From the NCBI RefSeq assembly GCF_016889765.1, contig NZ_CP069533.1, positions 1,674,001 to 1,738,000 on the forward strand: a DNA stretch of 64,000 nt, written 5' to 3'. The stretch's first letter is position 1, and every line of letters starts with the position of its first letter. Both the position numbers and the translations under genes were made by a program. The notes under the pieces were generated by a model, which worked only from the letters and a program-made list of their open reading frames with translations, was not told the origin of the DNA and did not search any database. This document shows, piece by piece, positions 40,837 to 50,961 of this stretch. The stretch comes from Corynebacterium minutissimum. GTDB lineage: Bacteria; Actinomycetota; Actinomycetes; Mycobacteriales; Mycobacteriaceae.

Positions 40837-41694
40837 ATGACTAACGTTCGCCTTCGCCTAGACTTGGCCTACGACGGCACCGACTTCCACGGGTGGGCCA
40901 AGCAGAAGGGCGGCCTGCGCACTGTTCAGCAGACCGTTGAGGAGAAGCTGAGCATGGTGCTGCGCCACCCAGTGGAGCTCACCGTGGCTGGGCGCACCGA
41001 TGCCGGAGTGCATGCCAGCGGTCAGGTGGCGCACTTAGATACCACACGGGCGGCGCTGGGACAGCGCAGCATTGACGGCGATCCCACCAAGCTGGTGAAG
41101 CGCTTGGCCAAGTTGCTGCCTGCCGACGTCCGCGTCCACGCCTGCACCGAAGTTCCCGCAGATTTCGACGCGCGCTTTTCTGCCTTACGCCGCCGCTACG
41201 TCTACCGCATCACCACCCATCCGCGCGGTGCACTTCCGACTCGCGCACGCGATACCGCGACGTGGTTCAAGCCAGTGGACCTGGAGCTAATGCAGGCCGC
41301 GGCCGATCAGCTGGTGGGGCTCAATGACTTCGTGGCTTTCTGCAAGGCGAAGCCGCACGCCACGACCATTCGCGAGCTCCTTGCCTTTGAGTGGAAGGAC
41401 GTGTCGACGCCCGCGGAGCCGCAGCTCTACGAGGCGCACGTAACCGCGGATGCCTTTTGCTGGTCCATGGTGCGCTCGTTGGTGGGCTGCTGTTTGCGGG
41501 TGGGGGAGGGCTCGCGCGGAGTTGACTTCGCCGCCCATATGCTGCGGGAAGAAAGCCGGTCCTCAGAGATCCCGCTTGCTGATGCTCAAGGTTTGAGCCT
41601 GGTGGGCGTGGATTACCCCGATGCGGACCAGTTGGCCGCGCGGGCGGCGATGACCCGTGGTCGTCGCGCTGCGGAGGATACCGAGTTGGGTTAA
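40837..41694 (+). CDS. truA: tRNA pseudouridine(38-40) synthase TruA
   Basis: TruA makes pseudouridine at positions 38-40 of many tRNAs. The 285-residue product has the catalytic Asp55 in AGRTDAGVHASGQVAH, plus RLDLAYDGTDFHGW at the start and DAFCWSMVRSLVGCCL. TAGAAT at 40823-40828 ends 8 nt before the ATG, so the transcript is probably leaderless. The ESX-4 gene eccB follows after 55 bp. Confidence 0.96.
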   Translation: MTNVRLRLDLAYDGTDFHGWAKQKGGLRTVQQTVEEKLSMVLRHPVELTVAGRTDAGVHASGQVAHLDTTRAALGQRSIDGDPTKLVKRLAKLLPADVRVHACTEVPADFDARFSALRRRYVYRITTHPRGALPTRARDTATWFKPVDLELMQAAADQLVGLNDFVAFCKAKPHATTIRELLAFEWKDVSTPAEPQLYEAHVTADAFCWSMVRSLVGCCLRVGEGSRGVDFAAHMLREESRSSEIPLADAQGLSLVGVDYPDADQLAARAAMTRGRRAAEDTELG

Positions 41695-41749
41695 TCTAGA
41701 ACCCACTGCGCCGTGGGAGGGTGGCGCTCAGATTCGGGGGAGGATTCTC

Positions 41750-43036
41750 ATGGCACGCGCGTTGCCAACGACCAAGGCCCAGGTGTCGGGCCACAAGTTC
41801 CTTTTGCGCCGCCTCGAGCACGGACTCGTGTTTGGGGACATCCGCATGATTCATGATCCATTGAAAAGGCGCCAGCGCGCTTTGCTTGGCGGGGTAGCCG
41901 CAGTAGCCTTCTTGAGTCTTGGCTCGGGGCTCATCGCGTGGATGCAGCCGGACCCGCAACCCGGTGATGCACCGGTTGTGCGCTCGTCCGAAGGACAGCT
42001 TCTAGCGCTGGTCAACGGAACCTACCACCCGGTGGCTAATTTGGCTTCCGCCCGGCTCATCGCCAACGAACCGGTGGAACCCAGCGCTGTTGGGGAGAGC
42101 TTCCTAGAGCAGGTCAGTCTGGGCACACCGTTGGGGATTGTGGATGCACCGAATCTTTTGGCGGCCGGGACAGGAGAGGAACCGGGCTGGGCGGCGTGCC
42201 TGGAAGAGTCCACGGAGGGGGAGAACTGGCAGTCCAGCAACCGCGTTGGCACCGTGACAGTTGTGGCCCATCATGGTGGGCGTGGCTTCGATGAAGAGCA
42301 GGCCGCCGTGGCGGAAACTGATGGAACCCAGTGGTTGCTCACCGGACAGGGCCGCGTCGTCCTGCCGGAGGCCACGAGTACGCAGGGCCGTGTGCTGCGC
42401 CGTGCTTTGGGCATGACTGCAGAAACAGCGGTGTGGAGCGTTCCGACGGAGCTGCTCAATGCCTTCGCTGAGCTGGAACCGCTGAGCTTTCCGGCCGTGC
42501 CGCCGGAAATCCTCGATACCGGCGAGCAGCTCTGGGCCCGCACGGAAGAAGGAGTTTTCGCCATTACGCCGACGCAGGCAGAGATGCTCGTGGGCGTTGG
42601 CGCGCAACGACTCCCCGCGCAGGCTCAGGACGTTGCTGTGCTCAGCGACGTCCCACCGACCTTCCACCTGCCCACCACCCGCGTCGAGTTCCTCTCGCCT
42701 GAGCAGGGATGGTTGTGCGCGACCCACCACCATGGCGCGGGAAGTATTCAGCCGGTCACCGCCACAGTGGACCTGCCGGGTGAATCGGCAGCACAGCGTT
42801 TCGCTGGCCTGCAGGCAGGGGTAGGTGTGGATAGCGGGCACGGCTATCACGTGGTCTCGCCCACAGGCAGAAGGCACGAGCTGGCCAGCGCTGCCGAGCT
42901 TAATTCCCTGGGGCTTGGTGAGCCGGAACAGGTGCCATGGGAAATTCTGCGCTTGCTGCCGGAAGGCTCCGCGCTGAGCCGCGCTGAGGCCTTAAAGCAC
43001 GAGCGCTCACTGCTGTCACCAGGAGAAGGCAAGTAA
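41750..43036 (+). CDS. eccB: type VII secretion protein EccB (ESX-4)
   Basis: EccB is a core membrane component of the ESX secretion machine, with most of its mass outside the membrane. The 428-residue product begins MARALPTTKAQVSGHKFLLRRLEHGLVFGD, the family N-terminus, has one membrane helix at about residues 45-65, and an extracytoplasmic part with two Cys residues (GWAACLEE, GWLCATHH) likely to form a disulfide. GGGGGAGGA lies before ATG 41750; the frame open from 41657 overlaps truA. Its last 137 bp run antisense to the end of mycP. Confidence 0.92.
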   Translation: MARALPTTKAQVSGHKFLLRRLEHGLVFGDIRMIHDPLKRRQRALLGGVAAVAFLSLGSGLIAWMQPDPQPGDAPVVRSSEGQLLALVNGTYHPVANLASARLIANEPVEPSAVGESFLEQVSLGTPLGIVDAPNLLAAGTGEEPGWAACLEESTEGENWQSSNRVGTVTVVAHHGGRGFDEEQAAVAETDGTQWLLTGQGRVVLPEATSTQGRVLRRALGMTAETAVWSVPTELLNAFAELEPLSFPAVPPEILDTGEQLWARTEEGVFAITPTQAEMLVGVGAQRLPAQAQDVAVLSDVPPTFHLPTTRVEFLSPEQGWLCATHHHGAGSIQPVTATVDLPGESAAQRFAGLQAGVGVDSGHGYHVVSPTGRRHELASAAELNSLGLGEPEQVPWEILRLLPEGSALSRAEALKHERSLLSPGEGK

Positions 43037-44162
43037 GAAGCGCCAGCAACCTACGGACTCGCGGCCAACCGGCCGAGGCCGGTGGGGTGTGCGGTACCAC
43101 GCTGATGTCGCGGTATGGGTTCTCGCTTTCCAGCGGACGGTAGGTCAGCGCTGCAAGCGGATCGACCACCCCGTTGCCTGGCTCTGCCGAGCCGATGATG
43201 CGCTCGCGTAGCTGGGCCGGAGAATCATCGGGGTAGCGCTGCGTGAGTAGGGCAACCGTTCCACTGACCAGAGGAGCGGCGAAGGAGGTGCCCTGGAACA
43301 GCGTGTCTCCCTTGGCAGTGGCCCACCCACCACCAGGTTCGAGAGCAAGGGGCACGTCGCCCTCGGCGCTCAAAGGTGCCCCAATGGAATAGTCGGCGAG
43401 TTCGTGAGGCGTGGCCAGGGCACCGACGGAGAGGACCGTTTCTGCCACGGCGGGGAACACGACGTCTCCTTGTTCACAGCCACCGGAGGTCGCGTTTCCT
43501 GACGCCGCCACGACCACCGCCCCAGCATCCTCCGCGCGTTGCAGGGCGGCATCCAAGCCAGAACGATCGACCCGTGCTGCAGAATCCGACGGCACGCAGG
43601 AGACGACAGACACGTTGATGACGTGGGCCCCGGCGTCAACGGCATCCTCAATGGCTGCCGCCAGGCTCGCGAGCGTGCCGGAACCCGCCTGCTCAGCATC
43701 CTCGCTTGGACCCTCTGCACCTTCCGCATCGGCGGGCGGCGAGGTCCGATAGTGCGCGCTGGTCTGCCGGATGGAGTAGATTTCCGCATCTGGGGCCACG
43801 CCGAGGTCACGTCCGGCAATGACGCCGGCCACGACAGTGCCGTGCAGGTCGCAGTCACGCAAAGGGTCGGGTTCCTCCGGAGTCACGAAGTCCGCCCCAG
43901 GTGTTACCCGCAGCTGCGGGTGGGCGGCCACGCCGGTATCAATAACTGCGACTTTTACCCCAGCACCCGTGGCAAAGGAATGCAGGCGCGAGCGGTACTC
44001 CTCATACTGCGCCGAGGGCTGCGGTCCCTGTGCCGCACGAGTAGCTTCCGCGCAGGGGGTATCCGGCTCACGCGCGACAGCCTGCGGGCTATCCACTGAG
44101 GCCCCAGCCCAGAGCAGCCCGACACTGAGCGTCATCATCCCGACGTGTCTGCTCGTTGTCAT
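42900..44162 (-). CDS. mycP: mycosin MycP, subtilisin-like protease (ESX-4)
   Basis: Mycosins are membrane-anchored serine proteases needed for stability of ESX systems. The 420-residue product has a signal peptide (residues 8-30), the catalytic triad Asp75 (VIDTGV), His107 (DLHGTVVAG) and Ser293 (GTSFAAPLVSG), the oxyanion Asn in AASGNATSGG and a C-terminal membrane helix (about residues 370-390). Part of that helix and the tail are coded by DNA that, on the other strand, encodes the end of EccB. It overlaps eccD by 4 bp. Confidence 0.92.
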   Translation of the reverse strand: MTTSRHVGMMTLSVGLLWAGASVDSPQAVAREPDTPCAEATRAAQGPQPSAQYEEYRSRLHSFATGAGVKVAVIDTGVAAHPQLRVTPGADFVTPEEPDPLRDCDLHGTVVAGVIAGRDLGVAPDAEIYSIRQTSAHYRTSPPADAEGAEGPSEDAEQAGSGTLASLAAAIEDAVDAGAHVINVSVVSCVPSDSAARVDRSGLDAALQRAEDAGAVVVAASGNATSGGCEQGDVVFPAVAETVLSVGALATPHELADYSIGAPLSAEGDVPLALEPGGGWATAKGDTLFQGTSFAAPLVSGTVALLTQRYPDDSPAQLRERIIGSAEPGNGVVDPLAALTYRPLESENPYRDISVVPHTPPASAGWPRVRRLLALLTCLLLVTAVSARALRPQRGSARSLPAASAEFPMAPVPAHQAPGN

Positions 44163-45466
44163 GAACCCAGCCCCCGGATGAACTCGAAGAGCCCTGCTAC
44201 GTGTGCCGCAAGCGGTAAGCAGGCCGCCAATGCGAGGGCCTCAGCCCGCTCAAACCACACGATGGTGGTCGGTTCCACGTGGGTAAGGGTGCCCGCCCAC
44301 ACTGGGGCTGAGAGCATCGCGATAATGACGAGCCCAGCAACAACGCTGAGTACCCACGTTGTCGCCGTCGGGGAGGACAACAGCTGCCATTCCCGCACCG
44401 CCACGGCCACCGCAGCACTGGCAGCGGCCACCCCTAGAAGCCCTAGTGCCCAGGCAGCCACGGTCCGGGCATGCCGTGCTGCATGGACGATGACCCCGCC
44501 CGCGATACTCAGGCATAAGGCTTGAGAAGCCCTGACTGTCTCAGCGTCGTGGGCGCTCAGCGCGATGAAGAGCACTGCGGGAATACCGGCCAGCGCGCAG
44601 CCCACAGCGATTCCTTCATAAGCCTCCCCGGCGCGCCGGGCTTTGTCAGCGTTATCTGTAGGGACGTCGTCTGAGATGCTCAAATCTTGACCGGCGGTGG
44701 GCAGCTGCGGTACGCGCAGACCCGCTAGTCGCGTGGTGAGCAGGGGAGCGCCTGCGAGAAGCCCCAGGATTGCGGCGAGGAGCGGGGCAGCACCCAGCAG
44801 CCCGATGACCGCGAGCACGCACCACGTCGCGGCTATCGCTCGCGCCCGTAGCCCGCCTAAGCGCAGGAGGTGGGAAAGGAGCGCCAAGATGGCCAGTGCT
44901 GCAGCTGAACCGGCAAGCGCCGCCGAACTCGCGTCAGAGCCACCCACGCCGAACCAGCCGGCTAAGCCGGCAGCGATATGCGCTGCGGCCAACAGCGTAC
45001 CGCGCTGCGTCCACACCGCCAGCACGACAGCAAGAACTGCCGCGGCGGTGCATCCCACTGCTGGGGACAAGGCAGCCGTGAGGAGCGCGCCGATGGCGAT
45101 GATCGCGGCGCAGCCCCACACGCCCGCGAGACCCTCCAGAGTGGTTGATGGTGCGTCGGCAGCGAGCGCTTCCGCCGCATCCCGGACAATCGGGGCGGGC
45201 GGTGATTCCTCCGGGCTAAGCACCAACACGGAGCCGTCCTCGAGCGGAGTGCGGTCAAGCGGTGCGGTCATTGATACGGCCTTGCCCGAAGCGGTCGTGG
45301 CGCGCCAGAGGATGGGGGCGGGAGGGACGTCGACAAGCACGAGCAGCTCTCCCAACACCTCCCCGACGCTCGAGGACAACGGCAGGGATACATCTGCCTC
45401 TTTGCGTGCTTGGCCTGCATGGATGCGGACGGTGACGTGAATGGAATGCGCGAGTGCGCGGGTCAT
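44159..45466 (-). CDS. eccD: type VII secretion integral membrane protein EccD (ESX-4)
   Basis: EccD forms the transmembrane vestibule of the ESX complex. The 435-residue product has an N-terminal ubiquitin-like cytoplasmic domain of about 90 residues (IHVTVRIHAGQARKEADVSL) and about 11 membrane helices afterwards. GGGGGAGGT lies 7 nt before ATG 45466, which is chosen over a start at 45523. It is divergent from eccC across 129 bp and is translated with mycP (4-bp overlap). Confidence 0.9.
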   Translation of the reverse strand: MTRALAHSIHVTVRIHAGQARKEADVSLPLSSSVGEVLGELLVLVDVPPAPILWRATTASGKAVSMTAPLDRTPLEDGSVLVLSPEESPPAPIVRDAAEALAADAPSTTLEGLAGVWGCAAIIAIGALLTAALSPAVGCTAAAVLAVVLAVWTQRGTLLAAAHIAAGLAGWFGVGGSDASSAALAGSAAALAILALLSHLLRLGGLRARAIAATWCVLAVIGLLGAAPLLAAILGLLAGAPLLTTRLAGLRVPQLPTAGQDLSISDDVPTDNADKARRAGEAYEGIAVGCALAGIPAVLFIALSAHDAETVRASQALCLSIAGGVIVHAARHARTVAAWALGLLGVAAASAAVAVAVREWQLLSSPTATTWVLSVVAGLVIIAMLSAPVWAGTLTHVEPTTIVWFERAEALALAACLPLAAHVAGLFEFIRGLGS

Positions 45467-45595
45467 GGAAAGTACCTCCCCCGAGAAAAATTTCTGGGCT
45501 ACCCCTTGCCCATTGCCGTTCATTGTGGCTTACTGGTGGCACGCTGTCCACCGCTGAAGGAGGCGGTGGAGTACTTCGGGGGGAAGGACTTTCGC

Positions 45596-48500
45596 ATGCG
45601 CGTACCTACACGCGTCGTTGATTCGGGGCCGTCAGCTTATAGGGAGCCGGCGCCGCCATTGCCGCAGGGCACGATCGAAGCCGAGGCTGTGCCCGAGGCT
45701 GTGCGCGCCCAGCCAGTGCCGCTCGTGCGCCTGCTTATGCCGCTGGTCATGATTGCAGCGATGCTGGGCATGGTGGCGCTCATGGTGCTGGGCGCAGGCG
45801 ACGGGCGCCGGATGAGTCCCATGAGTCTGATGTTCCCGCTCATGATGCTGGCCAGCATGGCCATGATGTTCAACCCATCAAGTGGTAGTCAGGATCCGGA
45901 TGAAACGCGGCGCACCTACCTGCGCCACCTTAAGGCGTTGCGGGAACAGGCCGTGGAACGAGGTGAGGCGCAGCGCGCGCACGAGGAACACCGCAATCCC
46001 ACGCCGCGCCAGGCGGCCGCGCTGATAACAAGTCTGCGCCTGTGGGAACGAGGACCTGATGCACCCGATGCGCTGGAGGTGCGGGTAGGAACGGGCCCGA
46101 TGGCGCTGTGTACGCCCATCACCGTGCCGGATTCAGGTGCGGCAGAGGACCTCGATCCGGTCTGTGCGGTGAGCGTGCGGCAGACCGTGCGGGCGGTGGG
46201 AACGCTGGCGGATATGCCCGTGGTCATCCAGCTGCAGGCCTTTCCCATTGTAGGCCTGGCCGGGGACGATGCCGCGGGGGTAGCGCGAGCGATGCTGCTG
46301 CACCTCGCGGTGCTCCACGGCCCAGAGACCGTGGGGATTGAGTACGACGGCAACGAGTGGGACTGGCTCAAGTGGCTGCCCCATACCCGCGAACCGGAGC
46401 AGGCGCACTTTTGCATTCGCGTCGTCGAGGACGACCTTAAGGATGGAGTCGCCGCGCTTGCCGACGTCCCCCTGAACCACCCCACGGTCACCCTCGCCGT
46501 GGGTGTTACACCGCATTCACCTTTGGGCCGACGGGCCGAGGAAGAAGGCATTTACCTGCACACCGAAGGCACGCTCTCCGTGGTGACCGCCGCGGGCGAG
46601 GAGAACCTGGGGCGCTGCGAGCATATCGATGCCGCCAGCGCGCTGTTGTGGGCGCGCCAGCTGGCGCCCTACCATCGGCCTCTCGGCAGCGAAGCCGGCT
46701 CGACCCCGCGGCATGGGCGCGATGCCGACCTGCCCGCGCTCGTAGGTTATCGCGACGTCGATGAGCTCGTCGCCTCCGGAATGTGGCACGGGCGAACCCC
46801 CTCTGAGCGCCTGCGCGTGCCCATTGGAGTAGACGACTCCGGGCAGGCAGTGTTTCTTGACCTGAAAGAATCCGCCCAGGGAGGCATGGGGCCGCACGGG
46901 CTGTGCATCGGTGCAACCGGCAGTGGAAAATCGGAACTTTTGAGAACACTCGTCGTCGCTCTTGCCGCCACGCATAGCCCGGATGAACTCAACCTCGTCC
47001 TCGTGGACTTTAAAGGTGGCGCGACCTTCCTCGGCTGTGATGAATTGCCGCATACTTCCGCGGTCATCACCAACCTGGAAGAGGAATCCACCCTGGTGGA
47101 GCGCATGTATGACGCCATCTCTGGTGAGATGAACCGCCGCCAGGAACTGCTGCGCAAGGCCGGCAACTTTGCCAACGTCGGTGAGTTCAACGCCTCCGAC
47201 GATGCGGTAAGTGAATACGGCCCACTTCCTGCGTTGGTCATTGTGGTCGATGAGTTCTCCGAACTTTTGGGCCAGCACCCAGATTTCGCGGAACTTTTTG
47301 TTGCGGTAGGCAGGCTTGGCCGCTCGCTCCACGTGCACTTGCTCTTGGCATCCCAGCGCTTGGAGGAAGGCCGCCTGCGCGGTCTTGATTCCCACTTGTC
47401 TTATCGCATCGGTTTGAAGACCTTCTCCGCTGGCGAATCCCGCCAAGTCCTTGGAGTGACGGATGCCTACCATCTGCCAGCTCAACCCGGCGCGGGCTAC
47501 CTCAAGACCGATGCGGATGCGCCAACGCGTTTCCAAGCCTCCTATGTTTCTGGTCCCGTAACGCGCCGGGTGGTGCGCGAGGGGAGTAGCCGCGCAGTGT
47601 CGCGCGTTGAACTGTTTACTGGCTGGCAGGCAGCGGAGGAAGACTCGGAGTACACGATGCTTGTGGATTCCTCGACGACATTGTTGGCCACCGTAGTGGA
47701 GGCAGCCCGCGAGGAAGCAGCTCAGCGCGGCCACTCAGCACGGCGCATCTGGCTGCCACCGCTACCACCGCTAGTGGAGCTATCTGCCGTGGCTGCGTTG
47801 GCCGGCGACGCACACGCTGAGCTGCGCGCGGAGGTCGGCCTCATCGATCGCCCCTACCACCAGCGGCAGGACCCACTCAGCGTGGATTTCACTACGGGTG
47901 GTGGACACTTAGCGCTATGCGGCGGGCCGCAGTCAGGAAAATCCATGGCCTTGCGCAGTATCGTCGCTGGCCTGGCACTGAACCGCTCGCCAGGAGAGAT
48001 TCGCTTCTACGTCATCGACCTCGGCGGCGGGCAGCTTAGAGTCTTAGAACGCCTGCCGCACGTGGCGGGAGTTGCCGGCCGCGACGAGCCTGAGAAGGTT
48101 CGACGCATTGTTGACGAGGTGGCCGGCCTTGTCCGCCGGCCGGAAGAACGTCAGACCTTCCTCATCGTCGACGGGTGGCATCACATTGGTACCTCAGGCG
48201 CAGACTTTGAGGATCTGTCCGAGCCTATTACCCAGTTGGTGGCCGATGGCGCCTCCGCTCGCATCCACGTGCTTATTGCTGCTGCGCGCTGGACCAGCTT
48301 GCGCCCGTCTATTCGTGACCTCATCTCGGCGCGCCTTGAGTTGCGTTTGGGCGAGGCTATGGATTCCCTTATTGACCGCAAAGCGCAGCAGAAGCTTCCG
48401 GCCGCACCTGGGCGCGGTATTACGGTGACAGGGGAGAACCTTCTCTTTGCTTCGACCTCCGCGCAAGACATCGCCCACATTTGCGGAGTCCATGCGGATG

Positions 48501-49279
48501 CAGAAGCCGTACCAGCACTCAAGATGCTGCCCGCGCTTCTCACCGATCTGCCCCAGCCTGCCGACGGGGTAATACCTCCTGGCATCGCATGGGGAATTGG
48601 TGGTCCGGATCTTGAGGTTCTCACGTGGGATCCGGCGACGCAGCATCACCTTGTGTGCATTGGCTCGCAGGGAGCCGGAAAGTCCCAATTCCTCAGCGTC
48701 ATCATGGCCGGAATCAGCCGAATGGGCAGGGAGGCAGCGCGCCTGGTGGTCATCGACGAGCGCCGCGCACATTTGGGGACGCTGGATGAGGAGATGGTGG
48801 CGGCGTATGGGGCGTCGGCAAGCGCGGCAACCCAGACCATTATCGATACCGTCCGCACCCTGGAACAGCGCCTGCCCGGCCCGGAGGTTACTCCCGCGCA
48901 ACTTGCCGCGCGCAGCTGGTGGGACGGCCCTGAGATCTTCCTCGTCATTGATGACCTTGACCTGGTCAGTGAGATTGCGCTCGCGCCTTTGCTCGAGCTT
49001 CTTCCGCATGCCCGGGACGTGGGTTTACACCTGGTCCTGGCGCGCAAGTCCGGCGGCATTGGTCGCGCGCTGTTCGGACAATTCCTCTCGGCCGTGCGCG
49101 ATCTGCAGCCAGTACTACTGCTTCTCGACGCCGACCGTGACGAAGGCGCCATCTTCGGCATCAAACCCACCGCCCTTCCGCCAGGACGTGGCCAATGGGT
49201 AGTGCGCGGCGCGGCCCAAGGCCTGGCCCAGGTGTATGTACCGCGCGAGCACAGCCCAGTTCACACCACAACTGATTAA
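45596..49279 (+). CDS. eccC: type VII secretion ATPase EccC (ESX-4)
   Basis: EccC is the motor of the ESX system and recognises substrates. The 1227-residue product has two membrane helices near residues 40-85 and three FtsK/SpoIIIE-type ATPase domains with Walker A motifs GATGSGKS (about residue 439), GGPQSGKS (776) and GSQGAGKS (1023). The first domain keeps its Walker B (PALVIVVDEFSELLG). It is a single fused chain, as in ESX-4 and Firmicute systems, not split into Ca and Cb. GGGAAGGAC lies before ATG 45596; an in-frame start at 45410 overlaps eccD. Confidence 0.95.
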   Translation: MRVPTRVVDSGPSAYREPAPPLPQGTIEAEAVPEAVRAQPVPLVRLLMPLVMIAAMLGMVALMVLGAGDGRRMSPMSLMFPLMMLASMAMMFNPSSGSQDPDETRRTYLRHLKALREQAVERGEAQRAHEEHRNPTPRQAAALITSLRLWERGPDAPDALEVRVGTGPMALCTPITVPDSGAAEDLDPVCAVSVRQTVRAVGTLADMPVVIQLQAFPIVGLAGDDAAGVARAMLLHLAVLHGPETVGIEYDGNEWDWLKWLPHTREPEQAHFCIRVVEDDLKDGVAALADVPLNHPTVTLAVGVTPHSPLGRRAEEEGIYLHTEGTLSVVTAAGEENLGRCEHIDAASALLWARQLAPYHRPLGSEAGSTPRHGRDADLPALVGYRDVDELVASGMWHGRTPSERLRVPIGVDDSGQAVFLDLKESAQGGMGPHGLCIGATGSGKSELLRTLVVALAATHSPDELNLVLVDFKGGATFLGCDELPHTSAVITNLEEESTLVERMYDAISGEMNRRQELLRKAGNFANVGEFNASDDAVSEYGPLPALVIVVDEFSELLGQHPDFAELFVAVGRLGRSLHVHLLLASQRLEEGRLRGLDSHLSYRIGLKTFSAGESRQVLGVTDAYHLPAQPGAGYLKTDADAPTRFQASYVSGPVTRRVVREGSSRAVSRVELFTGWQAAEEDSEYTMLVDSSTTLLATVVEAAREEAAQRGHSARRIWLPPLPPLVELSAVAALAGDAHAELRAEVGLIDRPYHQRQDPLSVDFTTGGGHLALCGGPQSGKSMALRSIVAGLALNRSPGEIRFYVIDLGGGQLRVLERLPHVAGVAGRDEPEKVRRIVDEVAGLVRRPEERQTFLIVDGWHHIGTSGADFEDLSEPITQLVADGASARIHVLIAAARWTSLRPSIRDLISARLELRLGEAMDSLIDRKAQQKLPAAPGRGITVTGENLLFASTSAQDIAHICGVHADAEAVPALKMLPALLTDLPQPADGVIPPGIAWGIGGPDLEVLTWDPATQHHLVCIGSQGAGKSQFLSVIMAGISRMGREAARLVVIDERRAHLGTLDEEMVAAYGASASAATQTIIDTVRTLEQRLPGPEVTPAQLAARSWWDGPEIFLVIDDLDLVSEIALAPLLELLPHARDVGLHLVLARKSGGIGRALFGQFLSAVRDLQPVLLLLDADRDEGAIFGIKPTALPPGRGQWVVRGAAQGLAQVYVPREHSPVHTTTD

Positions 49280-49305
49280 GACACGACTCATTCAGGAGAA
49301 AACTC

Positions 49306-50406
49306 ATGACTGCTAGCCATGCGCTGCGCAGCACCAGCACCCCAACGACGACCCTGACGGTGACGGTTCTCGACGCCGCGACCATCTATGAAGGCCCTGA
49401 GACTGTCTACCGCTATGACCTCCCCGGAACCGGAATTGTTGAAGGATGGGCCCTCGATACCGTCCTTGACCAGGTGGAAAAGATCTGCGGAGCCGACTGG
49501 CCCGACGTCACCGTTGACATCATCGACGATCCATCCGGAACGGAAGTAAGTACGGAAGCAGTGGCAATTCTGCGCCGCCAGCTGCGTGCCGCAGGCGCCA
49601 GCGTGGTGGAACCTGAACCCCCAGCCGTACCAGCGCCGCCGCCCCCGGTGAGACGAAGCGCACTGCAGGATAGTGATGATGCCGACGATGATGCGGACCT
49701 CATACCTGGCAGAACGCGGCCGCCTCGGCCGCGTCGTTCACGCCGCGCTGCAGTCCCACGGTTCCCGCTTGACATCGACCCTTTCTACATCGCCATTGCG
49801 GTGATGGTGCTGTTGGTAGCTGGGGTGTCGTGGTGGGCGGTGGGCCGTAAAGACGCAGCCCTTGCGGCGAGCTCGGCTCACGACGCCTCCACGACCACCG
49901 CCTCAGCCAACGCGTCGCCGTCACCCAGATCAACGGTGGAGGCGCCAGTAACAGCCACCGCTGATACTCAGGATTCTTCCGAAAAGGATTCTGGCAGTCA
50001 GCAGTTGCGTCCGGGGCAGCAGGTCATCGAGGTCGAGGGTATGTCCCTGGTCTTGCCCCAGGGGTTTCGCACCAGCGTGGAGGATGGCCTAGTCACCGCT
50101 GCAGGAGAGGACCCGAACCTGCGCATCCTCCTGGCAGCGGATCCGCTCTTCAACGTGCCTGTTGACGTCCTCTTTGACGAAATCAGACAGCAGATTGAGT
50201 CCGACCCATCGCTGCACGACCCAGCCGAGGAATCCGGCCGCCTGTCCTATACCGAGGACCCTGGTGATGGCTCACGGGTGACATGGATGATGTGGGAAGA
50301 CAAAGGCCATCAGATGTCGGTGGGATGCCACACCAAGTTTGAGCCCAACGTAGTGCAGAAAGCTGCCTGCCGGATGGCGGCAGAATCGCTGGTCAAGAAG
50401 GAATAG
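49306..50406 (+). CDS. type VII secretion-associated protein, Rv3446c-like
   Basis: This 366-residue protein lies between eccC and the WXG100 genes, where Mycobacterium tuberculosis has Rv3446c. The N-terminal part (residues 15-100) is a compact domain (TLTVTVLDAATIYEGPETVYRYDLPG); a Pro/Asp/Arg-rich linker follows, then one membrane helix (about residues 160-180), a Ser/Thr-rich stretch and a soluble extracytoplasmic C-terminal domain (GMSLVLPQGFRTSVEDGLVTAA) that resembles the Rv3446c-family C-terminal domain. The function is unknown; a structural role in ESX-4 is likely from conserved linkage. Confidence 0.75.
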   Translation: MTASHALRSTSTPTTTLTVTVLDAATIYEGPETVYRYDLPGTGIVEGWALDTVLDQVEKICGADWPDVTVDIIDDPSGTEVSTEAVAILRRQLRAAGASVVEPEPPAVPAPPPPVRRSALQDSDDADDDADLIPGRTRPPRPRRSRRAAVPRFPLDIDPFYIAIAVMVLLVAGVSWWAVGRKDAALAASSAHDASTTTASANASPSPRSTVEAPVTATADTQDSSEKDSGSQQLRPGQQVIEVEGMSLVLPQGFRTSVEDGLVTAAGEDPNLRILLAADPLFNVPVDVLFDEIRQQIESDPSLHDPAEESGRLSYTEDPGDGSRVTWMMWEDKGHQMSVGCHTKFEPNVVQKAACRMAAESLVKKE

Positions 50407-50589
50407 CACAAGCTAATCGAAGAAAAAATAAAAAGTTTGGAAGGGCCGGGAACCGATGGGGTGCAGCTTCAGTCCAATAAAGATGAGAAGGACAACAGGG
50501 TGCTTCTCGGGGGGACAGATTCACGAACTAAAAGCCCTTGCACTGAAGGGATTGGCCCCACGAAGGGATACAGAAAGGGACTAAATACT

Positions 50590-50907
50590 ATGACTCAAAC
50601 TTTCCGCACTGAAGCCGACGTCATGGTGGCCACTGCCGGCCGCGTTGACTCCACCAATGATGAAGTTCAAGGAGAGCTCACCCGCCTGCAGGGCGTGGTG
50701 GATTCGGTCCGCGCCAGCTGGTCGGGCCGCGCACAGGTGTCCTTCGACAACCTGATGCAACGCTACAACACCTCCGCGCAGCAACTGCGTGAGGCCCTGA
50801 CCTCCATCAGCGAAAACATCCGCGACAATGCACGCAACTTTGATTCGGTTGAGGCTGACAACGCCCAGTCCTTCGACAACGTCGGCGGCGCGGGCCTAGC
50901 CCTCTAG
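50590..50907 (+). CDS. WXG100 family protein (ESX-4 substrate, EsxU/CFP-10-like)
   Basis: The 105-residue protein is a helical hairpin with the turn motif WSG at the middle (VRASWSGRAQVSFDNLMQRYN), the form of WXG100 secretion substrates that dimerise with a partner. ATG 50590 has AAAGGGA about 9 nt upstream; the frame open from 50437 is not needed. The 183 bp before it are AT-rich, unusual here, and may hold the promoter of the pair. The upstream position suggests equivalence to mycobacterial esxU. Confidence 0.85.
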   Translation: MTQTFRTEADVMVATAGRVDSTNDEVQGELTRLQGVVDSVRASWSGRAQVSFDNLMQRYNTSAQQLREALTSISENIRDNARNFDSVEADNAQSFDNVGGAGLAL

Positions 50908-50961
50908 CGACGCACTGAATAACCACCATCTATCCACTGAACTACACGCAAGGATTACTTC

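Noticed and set aside
50407..50589. A small gene in the AT-rich stretch before the WXG100 pair
   Set aside because: The only open frame is the in-frame extension of the WXG100 gene; it lacks conservation signs and a ribosome-binding site.
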